6,299 bases of DNA, from contig VGIY01000155.1 in the NCBI GenBank assembly GCA_016867695.1, positions 1 through 6,299 of the forward strand, written 5' to 3'. Shown here in pieces: positions 1-6,037 of this stretch. The position numbers and the translations under genes are program-made. The notes beneath the pieces are model-generated. The model did no database searches, was not told where the DNA came from, and saw only the letters and a list, made by a program, of their open reading frames with translations. Every line of letters starts with the position of its first letter. Positions within the stretch are counted from its first letter, which is position 1. Origin of the DNA: Candidatus Eiseniibacteriota bacterium (GTDB lineage Bacteria; Eisenbacteria; RBG-16-71-46; CAIMUX01; WJJG01).

Positions 1-300
1 CGTCGTCGGCCGCCCCACGACCCATCCGCCCCGGCGGCCGCGCTCCCGGTCGATGATCCTGTGCCGGGATGTTGCCAGATGCGTGCCAGGACGGCCGGGT
101 CGAAGATAGCCAACGGCAAACGACTGCTCATCAATGAGTTACGGGTGGCGATCTGAAGACGGGGAGCGCCCCCGCGAGGCTCGAAATGTCCCGGCAGGTA
201 CGGCACCGGACAGTGAGGGACGCGCCGCTCGGCGCCGGCACGAATCAAGGCGGCGGCCGCCCGTGCCCCGAAGCGTCGCCTGGCCCCGGCAGGCGTCCGT
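1..300. other. Intergenic or gene-edge region, no gene supported
   Basis: This stretch follows the stop codon of the large minus-strand gene. Two short frames run into the left edge. A plus-strand frame is open from base 1 to a TGA at 151-153. A minus-strand frame begins with ATG at 131-129. Neither has the strong G/C third-position bias of the large gene, and the minus ATG lacks a Shine-Dalgarno, so I call neither a gene. Bases 101-160 are only about 52% GC, clearly below the surroundings. A 6-bp stem (237-242 with 262-267) encloses the 10-base palindrome at 252-261. It lies about 35-65 bases past the stop and could help end transcription, but it has no U-tract, so it is not called a terminator. 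Confidence 0.5.
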
Positions 301-3300
301 TCAACGCAGCAGCACGAGCCGGCGAAGCGCGGTCCGTTCCCCCACCTCCATCCGCAGCATGTAGAAGCCGCTCTCGAGCAGGCGGCCGCGCTCGTCGCGC
401 CCGTCCCACTCGATCGACTGGGGCCCGGGAGGCCGGAGACCGTCGAGGATCTTCGCCGCCCGACGCCCGGAGACGTCGTAGAGGTCGAGGCGCACCCTGT
501 CCCCCGGCTCGGGAAGGCCGAAGCTGAGCGTGATCCGCCCTCCGCTCGGTCCCCAGGGGCATGGATTCGGCGACGGCCGCGCCAGGAAGAAGCGCGCCGC
601 CCTGCCCGCCGCCTTGATTCGCACCGGCGCCGAGTCGTGGCGCGACCCGTCGGGCAGGAAGGCCGAAACGAGATACTCGTAGAGCTCTCCGGCGCGAGCC
701 GAGGCGTCGAGGTAGGCGACCTCCCCGCTGCCGGTCAACGGACGCTGCGCGTTGAGGATCTCGAACTCGCTGCCGGGCACCTCGGGAGAGCGGCGGTAGA
801 CGAAGAAGCCGGCGCCCCGCAGCGCTGCCGGCACATCCCAGCGCAGCTCCACGCCCCCCGGCGAGTCCAGGGCGGCGAGGGCGAGCGCGACGGCGGGCGT
901 GCCGTCGAAGCGCGCGGCGACGCCGCAAGGCCGCTCGAAGGGCGCTCCGCTGGCGTAGACCCAGCAGGTCGAGCCGCCGCGCAAGAAGCGCAGGACGCTC
1001 CCCGTCGGCGCCGGAAGAGCGAGCGGATTGGCCTCGGCGTCCACGCAGAGCACTCGCTCCCCCGCGTCGAGGACCATGCGGAAGGGGTTGCGGGTCTTCG
1101 AGCACTGGGAAAAGAAGGCGGGCGCCGACGAGCCCGGCGCGATCGTGTAGATCGTGCCCCCCAGCGCGCCCTGCGAGTCCATGACATAGAGGGTCCCATC
1201 CGGCCCCACGGTCGCGCAGCGGGGGCTGGCGAGCTGGCCTCCCGAGGCCACCACCGTCACCGCTCCGGTCAGGGGATCGACCGCGAACACGCCGCCGGGA
1301 TAGGAGGGCGTGCCGTTGCCGGAGTCGATGATGTAGAGCGCGCCCGTGGCCTGATCGAGCGCCAGATCCCGCGGGTTCCAGAAGCGCTGGTCGGAGGCGA
1401 AGGGCGCGCCCTCCCCCGTCCGCAGGTCGATACGGTAGAGGGCGCCCGGGCCCTCGCCCCCCGGCCGCAGCCCGAACGGGTCGGCGTCGGCGTCGAGCAG
1501 GTAGGCGGTGAAGCTGTCGGCGGCGGCCACGGCGTTCGGGAACCTCATGCTCGGATGACGGAAGAGCGTGACCACCTCCCCGGTGCGCGTGCTGCCGCGG
1601 AAGAGCGTGCCGGTGCCCGCGCCGCTGGGGCGCGCCTGGGCGTCGGCGATCAGCAGCTCGGCCGCGCTGCCGGGGACGAAGGCCACGGCGATCGGAGCGC
1701 GCAGCAGCGGACTGGCCAGCACGGGCGCGACGCGGTGCGTGTGCAGCTCGGCGCGGAAGATGCCCCCCGAGACGCCGGGCCGGGCGTCGGCCCAGGCGTC
1801 GCTGAGGACGAGCTCGCCGTTGGCCGCGGCGTTCGAGATGTAGAAGGTCAGCGTGTCGCCCGCCGCCGTCCCGAAGGTCCCCGAGGCCGAGGCGAACTGG
1901 TCGGCCCAGACGGGCAGTCCCGGCAGCAGCGTCACCAGGGCGTCGTACTCGATGCGCACGCTGTCGGCGGGGCCCAGCGATCCGGTCCAGCGCAGGCCCT
2001 CCCCGTCCACCAGGAGCAAGCCCCTCGAAGCCGAGCCGGAGCCGGTCACGAACTCCAGCGTCGCGCTGCCCGTCACCTCGATCTCCACCCGGCTCTGCTG
2101 GAACGGAGAGGGGTTGTCGAGCACGAGCTCGCAGCGCACCTGCTCCCCGGAGGCGCGATGGAGGCGCGCCGGCTCCGCGACGGGCTGCCAGCGGACGAAG
2201 CGGACCTCGGGGCGGGGCACCGAGGCGAGCGCCTCGAAACGGTAGGCCGCCTCGCTCTGGACGAAGGCGCCCAGCTCGCCGCGCTCGAGGTCGACGGCGA
2301 ACACCGCCCCGCGTTGCGCCGATCCGGGCGGATAGGCGGTGGAGTCGGCGAGCAGGATCCTCCCGTCGCCGAGGTCGAGCATGCGCGTCGGCGTGCCCAG
2401 GTAGGGCGAGAACACCAGGTCGGTGAGCGCGCCCGTGGCGGTGTTGAGCCTGCGGATCCCGGTGAGCCCGCCCGAGTAGTACCCCGGGTCGGTCAGGACG
2501 AGCCCCCGGCCGGGCACCCAGAGGAGGGCGGCCGGATCGACGAACTGCTCCGCGGCGTAGGTGCCGACGACCGCGCCGGTGACCGGATCGACGGCGAAGA
2601 TCGCCCCGGTGTTCTCCATTGGAAGACCCTGGGGATTGGCCGCGCGATCGGCGATCCAGAGCAGGCCGCCGTCGTCGACGGCCAGGTCGGCGGGATCGCG
2701 GAAGAGCTCCGAGCAGGCGACGAGCGACGGCTCTCCCCCCGCGGCGCCGACGCGCAGGATCGCCCCGCGGCCCTCGCCGGGGCAGGGCTGCGCGGCGCGA
2801 TCAAGGATGTACCAGCCTCCCGACGGATCGGGCACCAGGCGCACCGGATCGACCATTCGCGCGCCCGCGGCGAAGGTGCGCACCGTGTTGTTGTCGGCGT
2901 TCAGCTCGAGCAGCGCGCCGGTGTCCCCCCCCAGGCCGCGCGGGTCGGCGTCGCGGTCGAGCACCAGGATCCGGTTGGGGGCCGTGGCGAGGATGTCCGC
3001 GGGACGCACGAAGGCGGTCTGCGAGCGGAAGGGCACCATCGTCCCCGCGGCGAGGTCGCCGGCGAGGATCGTCCCCTTGTGCAGCGGGTTGAACAGGGCC
3101 GCCCGCGGGTCGAGGACGAGGAACTCGTCGCCGGTGAGCGGGCCGACGACCATCAGCGAGCCGGTCGCCGGCGCCGCCGCCTCGCCCCCCAGCAGCGTGA
3201 CCTCGACCTCCGCACGCGCGCCGTGCGCCGCCAGGGGGCTGACCCGGAAGCCGATCTCGATCGTCTGCGGATCGAGGTAGCGCAGGTCGCCCGCCCACTC

Positions 3301-5871
3301 GACCGTGGCGAACGAGGGATTGGCGTGCACGCTGCCGCGCGTCGCGGAGAAGTACTCGGGCGCGAGGATGCTCGCGTAGCGCACGGTGGCCCCCGCCGCC
3401 AGCCCCGGCGTCGGCGTGCGGTTGTCGAGCTGCGCGCGCACGCGCACGAGATCACCGGGCCGCAGGTCGCCGCCGTTCGTGTCGAGCATCTCCAGGCCGC
3501 TGCAGACGAGCCGCGGGGGGCGATAGCAGTCGGCCCGCGTCGGCTCGCGCAGATCGGCGTGGAGGCTCTGGGCGACGAAGGATCCGGCGCCCGGAGCGCT
3601 GCGATCGAAGCGGATCAGCCCCCCCCGGCCCATCGAGGCGTTCGCTTCGCGGTCGCAGATCATGAAGCGGTCGGGCGCCGTGGCCACTATCCCGGTCGGC
3701 TTCTTGAGCAGGTCCAGCCCGGGCACGCCGACCAGGCGGACGAAGACCGGCCCCTGGCCCTCGGGGCGACGCACCCAGAAGAACCGCGGCCCGCCCGGGG
3801 AGCCGTCGGCCCGGTCGATCAGGTAGATCGAGCGGTCCTCGTCGACCAGCGCCGTGTAGGGATCGATGAGCTGGCCGGGCACCGTGTGGATGGCGATCCG
3901 GTTCCCCGCCTCGTTCAGCTCGAAGAGGCCTCCCGAGCGGTAGGCGCCGGCCAGGAAGTCGGTCTCGACGACCAGGTAGCGTCCGTTGCCGTCGAGGCAG
4001 ATGTCGACCGGGTTGGGGAAGGAGTCGGCATCGGCCGCCGTGTAGAAGACCTCGACCCCGCCGCCGAACGGATCGATGCGGTAGACGACTCCGGGAATCG
4101 CGGCGACCGCCTTCGGGTCGACGACCCGCAGCGCCCCGTCGTGGCCGACGACGAGCGCGCGCGTGTAGATGGTCAGCGGCGCGCCCTGGTGGACGACGCG
4201 TGTCGCCCGGGTGACGGGGTCGACCGCCAGGATCGTGGCCGTGCCCGCGGCGCCGGTGTCGAGCACGTAGAGCGTGCCGTCGGGGGCGAAGGCGACATCG
4301 ACCGGGCGGGGGGCGGTCCCGGGAGCCTCGTAGGCGAACTCCACCGGCGTGCGACCGTCGGCGGCGAGCGTGAAGAGCCGCGGCGCGGGCGGGCGGCTGA
4401 GCGCCCCGTCCACGTAGACGGTCAATCCGGGCACGAGCGCGCCGCTGACGCTGCGCGAGAAGAGCTGCGTGCGATCGACGAGCCCGCCGCTCAGCCGCAC
4501 CGGGATCTCGTACTCGGTCCCGTCGGTCGCCTCCCCGGGCACGCGCAGATCGACGCTCAGGGCGACCTCCTCGCCGAGGCCGAGCGTGGCGCTCCAGCGG
4601 AAGAGCCGGGCGGAGGGATCGTAGGCGACGGAGCCGCGCTCGTACGCCGCGGTGCCGAGGAGGCAGTCGAGGGGGCCGAGGTCGATCGTCAGGTCGAGCG
4701 GCCCGGGAGCCGTCGGGCCGCCGGCGCGCAGCGTGGCGTCGAAACGCAGCCGGTCGCCCGGCCTGAGGCTTCCTCCGTTCGCGTCGGTGAGCTCGAGGCT
4801 GCTGGCGTCGAGGTCGGGGCCGTCGTAGAGCTCGATGGAGGTCAGCGTGCGGAAGGTCGAGCTGATCACGGCGCCGACGAGCTCTCCGCTGGAGAGGTCG
4901 AAGCGGAAGAGGGCGCCGCGCGCGCCCGAGTAGCCGCCCGGGTTGGCCTGCTCGTCCAGGACGAGGATCTCGCTCCCCGGGAGGCGGACGAGATCGGTCG
5001 GCTGGACCAGCTCCGGGGCGACGAGCGTGTCGAGGATGCTCATGTCGGCCAGCGCGATGCGGACGATCCCGCCGCGCCTGGGGGGATAGTCGGGGTGGCT
5101 GAGGTCGGCGTCCGCGAGCAGCAGCGTGGAGGGATCCTGGAGCGCGATCGAGGAGGGCGCCGTGAAGAGGTGCAGGGAGAGCAGCGACTCCATCGCGTGC
5201 GTGCGCGGGTCGACGCGGTAGATCGCGCCGTTGGCGGGCGCCGACCAGCGCATGCGCCCGCGCGGATCGAGCACCAGGATCGTGCCGGCCGCCTCGCGCA
5301 CCATGCGCAGCGGCGAGACGAAGCGCGCGTCGCTGACGACCAGCGAGAAGGCCTCCCCGTCCGGGTCGTAGTGGAAGAGGGCCCCCTGGTAGCCCTCGGC
5401 CAGCGGGTCGGCGAACTGGTCGACGAGGTAGAGCCCGCCATCGCCGTCCGGGGCCATGTCGACGAGGTAGCTGAGCCAGGGGTGCTTCACCTCGACGGCG
5501 GGCGCGGTGGGGTCCTGGTAGGCGTCGACCGACCAGAAGCGCGGGCCGTCGCCGACGAAGAGGCGCTTGCCGCGGCCCCAGCAGACCGCCCGCGGCGCGT
5601 TGAACTGGCTCGCCCTGGTGAGATTGCGGATCTCGTAGGTCGCCGGGTCGACGCCCATCACCAGCGGCCGGCCGCCGATGCCCAAGTTCTGGCGGTCGAG
5701 CAGGAGGACCTCGCCGCCGCGCGGCGGATCGGCCGAGGCGCTCGCGGCCAGGACCGGCGCCAGCGCCAGGGCCAGCGCCATCGGCCGGAGCGCGGCCCGG
5801 GCCGCCGCGAGGCCGCTGCGGGCGCGGCTCGTCAGCGGCCGGCAGGATCGTGCAGTAGGGCTCACGCGCAT
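301..5871 (-). CDS. Giant secreted multi-beta-propeller protein with DUF11-like, FN3-like and C-terminal FlgD-like domains
   Basis: This encodes 1,856 residues, probably an exported surface or extracellular protein; I see no enzymatic domain and assign no substrate. Residues 1-47 form a signal peptide: an Arg-rich n-region, a hydrophobic core at about 31-44 and an ASA cleavage site before Asp48. Propellers lie at about 53-352, 497-787, 911-1219 and 1351-1660, each with about six blades of roughly 50 residues. A typical blade reads P-x-D-hydrophobic, then a strand ending L-Y-V-L-D, a glycine-rich loop, and G-A-L-F-x-V-D-P-x-T-G. Beta-sandwich domains of DUF11/Ig type lie at about 353-490, 790-910 and 1220-1350. 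An FN3-like domain spans about 1661-1754 and a FlgD Ig-like domain 1761-1856. ATG 5871 is chosen over an upstream GTG at 5901 because GGAG sits 6 bases before it and the GTG would coincide with the predicted transcription start. The open frame, domain order and signal peptide are seen directly; the fold names are family knowledge; surface location is inferred. Confidence 0.93.
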   Translation of the reverse strand: MRVSPTARSCRPLTSRARSGLAAARAALRPMALALALAPVLAASASADPPRGGEVLLLDRQNLGIGGRPLVMGVDPATYEIRNLTRASQFNAPRAVCWGRGKRLFVGDGPRFWSVDAYQDPTAPAVEVKHPWLSYLVDMAPDGDGGLYLVDQFADPLAEGYQGALFHYDPDGEAFSLVVSDARFVSPLRMVREAAGTILVLDPRGRMRWSAPANGAIYRVDPRTHAMESLLSLHLFTAPSSIALQDPSTLLLADADLSHPDYPPRRGGIVRIALADMSILDTLVAPELVQPTDLVRLPGSEILVLDEQANPGGYSGARGALFRFDLSSGELVGAVISSTFRTLTSIELYDGPDLDASSLELTDANGGSLRPGDRLRFDATLRAGGPTAPGPLDLTIDLGPLDCLLGTAAYERGSVAYDPSARLFRWSATLGLGEEVALSVDLRVPGEATDGTEYEIPVRLSGGLVDRTQLFSRSVSGALVPGLTVYVDGALSRPPAPRLFTLAADGRTPVEFAYEAPGTAPRPVDVAFAPDGTLYVLDTGAAGTATILAVDPVTRATRVVHQGAPLTIYTRALVVGHDGALRVVDPKAVAAIPGVVYRIDPFGGGVEVFYTAADADSFPNPVDICLDGNGRYLVVETDFLAGAYRSGGLFELNEAGNRIAIHTVPGQLIDPYTALVDEDRSIYLIDRADGSPGGPRFFWVRRPEGQGPVFVRLVGVPGLDLLKKPTGIVATAPDRFMICDREANASMGRGGLIRFDRSAPGAGSFVAQSLHADLREPTRADCYRPPRLVCSGLEMLDTNGGDLRPGDLVRVRAQLDNRTPTPGLAAGATVRYASILAPEYFSATRGSVHANPSFATVEWAGDLRYLDPQTIEIGFRVSPLAAHGARAEVEVTLLGGEAAAPATGSLMVVGPLTGDEFLVLDPRAALFNPLHKGTILAGDLAAGTMVPFRSQTAFVRPADILATAPNRILVLDRDADPRGLGGDTGALLELNADNNTVRTFAAGARMVDPVRLVPDPSGGWYILDRAAQPCPGEGRGAILRVGAAGGEPSLVACSELFRDPADLAVDDGGLLWIADRAANPQGLPMENTGAIFAVDPVTGAVVGTYAAEQFVDPAALLWVPGRGLVLTDPGYYSGGLTGIRRLNTATGALTDLVFSPYLGTPTRMLDLGDGRILLADSTAYPPGSAQRGAVFAVDLERGELGAFVQSEAAYRFEALASVPRPEVRFVRWQPVAEPARLHRASGEQVRCELVLDNPSPFQQSRVEIEVTGSATLEFVTGSGSASRGLLLVDGEGLRWTGSLGPADSVRIEYDALVTLLPGLPVWADQFASASGTFGTAAGDTLTFYISNAAANGELVLSDAWADARPGVSGGIFRAELHTHRVAPVLASPLLRAPIAVAFVPGSAAELLIADAQARPSGAGTGTLFRGSTRTGEVVTLFRHPSMRFPNAVAAADSFTAYLLDADADPFGLRPGGEGPGALYRIDLRTGEGAPFASDQRFWNPRDLALDQATGALYIIDSGNGTPSYPGGVFAVDPLTGAVTVVASGGQLASPRCATVGPDGTLYVMDSQGALGGTIYTIAPGSSAPAFFSQCSKTRNPFRMVLDAGERVLCVDAEANPLALPAPTGSVLRFLRGGSTCWVYASGAPFERPCGVAARFDGTPAVALALAALDSPGGVELRWDVPAALRGAGFFVYRRSPEVPGSEFEILNAQRPLTGSGEVAYLDASARAGELYEYLVSAFLPDGSRHDSAPVRIKAAGRAARFFLARPSPNPCPWGPSGGRITLSFGLPEPGDRVRLDLYDVSGRRAAKILDGLRPPGPQSIEWDGRDERGRLLESGFYMLRMEVGERTALRRLVLLR
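304..591 (-). other. C-terminal FlgD Ig-like / Por-type sorting domain (residues ~1761-1856)
   Basis: The pattern P-S-P-N-P, then I-T-L-S-F-G-L-P-E-P-G, V-R-L-D-L-Y-D-V-S-G-R-R, W-D-G-R-D-E-R-G, and S-G-F-Y-M-L-R matches the FlgD Ig-like family (PF13860) and the related type IX secretion C-terminal domain (TIGR04183). It ends in a basic, hydrophobic LRRLVLLR strand directly before the stop. Such tails direct or anchor exported proteins at the surface in Bacteroidetes. Whether this organism uses type IX secretion cannot be seen here. Confidence 0.85.
610..891 (-). other. Fibronectin type III-like domain (residues ~1661-1754)
   Basis: The order V-E-L-R-W-D-V-P, then G-F-F-V-Y-R-R, a loop, V-A-Y-L-D, and Y-E-Y-L-V-S-A-F with D-G-S and S-A-P-V is the usual FN3 strand pattern: W in strand B, a Y-R pair in strand C, and Y-x-Y in strand F. 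FN3-like domains just before FlgD-like tails are common in secreted proteins of FCB bacteria. Here it probably serves as a stalk between the propellers and the sorting tail. Confidence 0.65.
892..1821 (-). repeat. Propeller 4: about six blade repeats (residues ~1351-1660)
   Basis: Blades begin R-A-P-I-A-V-A, F-P-N-A-V-A-A, W-N-P-R-D-L-A, A-S-P-R-C-A-T and R-N-P-F-R-M-V, ending with E-R-P-C-G-V-A. Asp-loops appear as DAWADARPG, DAQARPSG, DADADPFG, DSGNGTPSYPGG and DAEANPLALP. Unlike the first three propellers it is followed by an FN3-like domain rather than a DUF11-like one. It therefore marks the end of the repeating unit. Confidence 0.7.
1822..2214 (-). other. Beta-sandwich domain 3, DUF11/Ig-like (residues ~1220-1350)
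   Basis: This occupies the same place after propeller 3 as domains 1 and 2 do after theirs. It has lost the D-x-N-G-G-x-L-R-P-G-D opening, keeping only S-G-E-Q-V-R-C-E-L-V-L-D-N-P. The later G-S-G-S-A-S-R-G turn and L-R-W-T-G-S-L-G-P are well preserved and support a DUF11-like fold. It is a diverged third copy of the spacer domain. Confidence 0.5.
2215..3141 (-). repeat. Propeller 3: six blade repeats (residues ~911-1219)
   Basis: This is the most regular of the four. Successive blades start V-R-P-A-D-I-L, V-D-P-V-R-L-V, R-D-P-A-D-L-A, V-D-P-A-A-L-L and T-P-T-R-M-L. Most carry an Asp-loop (DRDADPRG, DRAAQPCPG, DRAANPQG, DSTAYPPG) followed by G-A-h-h-x-h (h hydrophobic). The first strand, G-D-E-F-L-V-L-D-P, and the end of the module would close the ring. 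Spacing between the loops is about 50 residues. Confidence 0.72.
3142..3504 (-). other. Beta-sandwich domain 2, DUF11/Ig-like (residues ~790-910)
   Basis: It starts L-E-M-L-D-T-N-G-G-D-L-R-P-G-D, nearly identical at the motif level to the opening of domain 1. It continues V-R-V-R-A-Q-L-D-N-R-T, then a T-R-G-S-V turn and V-E-W-A-G-D-L. The L-x-N strand followed by GS and W-x-G-x-L matches the DUF11-like pattern better than domain 1 does. It separates propellers 2 and 3 and probably acts as a rigid spacer. Confidence 0.6.
3511..4383 (-). repeat. Propeller 2: about six blade repeats (residues ~497-787)
   Basis: Blades begin at P-R-P-V-D-V-A, T-R-A-L-V-V, P-N-P-V-D-I-C, I-D-P-Y-T-A-L and K-K-P-T-G-I-V. 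The sheet is completed by a partial strand at each end, as expected for a velcro-closed propeller. D-G-T-L-Y-V-L-D and I-L-A-V-D-P-V-T form a textbook NHL/YVTN-like hairpin pair. The Asp-rich loop motif is weaker here than in propellers 1, 3 and 4, so this copy has diverged most. Confidence 0.65.
4402..4815 (-). other. Beta-sandwich domain 1, DUF11/Ig-like (residues ~353-490)
   Basis: The domain opens with L-E-L-T-D-A-N-G-G-S-L-R-P-G-D, followed by alternating hydrophobic strands, a central G-S-V-x-Y-D-P stretch and F-R-W-S-A-T-L-G-L-G. This is the order seen in DUF11/conserved-repeat surface domains (L-x-PGD, then a bend with GS, then W and G before the last strands). It shares its opening with the second such domain, so both come from a duplicated propeller-plus-sandwich unit. 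Confidence 0.55.
4816..5715 (-). repeat. Propeller 1: six divergent blade repeats (residues ~53-352)
   Basis: These are protein-level repeats of about 50 residues, divergent in DNA. The unit has strands closing with an Asp (LLLDR, LYLVDQ, ILVLDPR, LLLADAD, ILVLDEQ), a Gly/Pro-rich loop and a second hairpin of the GALF-x-x-D type. Blade boundaries fall at a recurring hydrophobic-P-x-D/S motif near residues 131, 186, 238 and 290. Six units fit a closed NHL/SMP-30/YVTN-like beta-propeller. The blade count is my reading, and the second blade is the least regular. Confidence 0.7.
5731..5871 (-). other. Signal peptide of the large secreted protein
   Basis: Residues 1-47 contain several Arg residues in the first 29 positions, then an Ala/Leu-rich core (MALALALAPVLAA) and a classic A-x-A signal peptidase I site, ASA before DPP. 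No lipobox cysteine follows, so a lipoprotein is unlikely. The n-region is longer than average. An internal ATG at residue 31 would leave almost no positive charge, which favours the longer form. Sec-dependent export is the natural reading. An RR pair followed by the Tat consensus is absent. Confidence 0.8.
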
Positions 5872-5881
5872 CCCCCTCTCC
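5872..5881 (-). promoter_or_regulatory. Shine-Dalgarno of the large secreted-protein gene
   Basis: On the minus strand GGAG (5881-5878) is followed by AGGGGG and then ATG at 5871. The 6-base spacing is near ideal. It decides the start in favour of ATG 5871 over the in-frame GTG ten codons upstream, which has no comparable purine tract. Confidence 0.75.
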
Positions 5882-5909
5882 GCGGGTGGGCGTCGAGACA
5901 CACGGGGGA

Positions 5910-5938
5910 ATCCTTGGGCAGCGGCGGCGGGGAGTCAA
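5910..5938 (-). promoter_or_regulatory. Candidate sigma70-like promoter
   Basis: On the minus strand TTGACT (5938-5933) matches the -35 consensus at five of six positions. It is followed after exactly 17 bases by AAGGAT (5915-5910), which keeps A2, A5 and T6 of the -10 box. Transcription would begin near 5903, giving a leader of roughly 32 bases that includes the Shine-Dalgarno. The -10 box is weak, and promoter consensus in this lineage is not known to me, so this is tentative. Confidence 0.35.
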
Positions 5939-5977
5939 GCGGCCCCGCTCCGCCGGCGCCGCGGCGGGCGGGGATCG

Positions 5978-6036
5978 CCAGGGGGCTGCCCGCCCCCCGG
6001 ATCGCCGCGGCGACGCGCCTGGGCGGCGCGCCGCGG
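5978..6036 (-). terminator. Two GC-rich stem-loops downstream of the HEPN-like gene
   Basis: Directly after the stop codon at 6038, bases 6005-6012 pair with 6029-6036 (8 bp, CCGCGGCG-type). An alternative inner 6-bp stem pairs 6014-6019 with 6025-6030. A second hairpin pairs 5978-5986 with 5992-6000: 9 bp with one G-U wobble in minus-strand RNA and a 5-base loop. No U-tract follows, so a classical intrinsic terminator is not shown. The position between two same-strand genes fits a rho-assisted or U-less stop, or mRNA 3'-end protection. In DNA this GC-rich some hairpins arise by chance. Confidence 0.35.
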
Positions 6037-6037
6037 C

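Noticed and set aside
222..235. A 5-bp hairpin GCGCC-GCTC-GGCGC past the large gene's stop
   Set aside because: It is too short, has no U-tract, and is expected by chance in GC-rich DNA.
134..527. Two plus-strand frames (134-364 and 186-527) crossing the stop of the large gene
   Set aside because: Composition is Arg/Pro-rich and random-looking, and both overlap the well-supported FlgD-like domain on the other strand.
245..1105. A 286-codon minus-strand frame, and a 154-codon one at 735-1199, over the 3' part of the large gene
   Set aside because: Both are Arg/Ala-rich off-frame translations of the FN3, FlgD and propeller 4 regions, with no recognisable motifs.
2561..3280. Plus-strand open frames antisense to propeller 3 and its spacer (also 2619-3092, 1568-1843 and 1853-2245)
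   Set aside because: These have low-complexity Ser/Arg/Pro composition and no convincing ribosome binding site. They are fully explained as complements of the coding strand.
892..5715. The regular ~150-base periodicity considered as a DNA-level tandem repeat or CRISPR-like array
   Set aside because: The repeats are conserved only as protein motifs. The DNA of the blades is divergent and there are no identical repeats with unique spacers.
3452..5938. An 828-codon open frame on the minus strand overlapping the large gene in another frame
   Set aside because: Its translation is extremely Arg/Pro/Gly-rich with no domain pattern, and it shadows a frame with clear repeats and a signal peptide. 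Long stop-free alternative frames are expected at this GC content.
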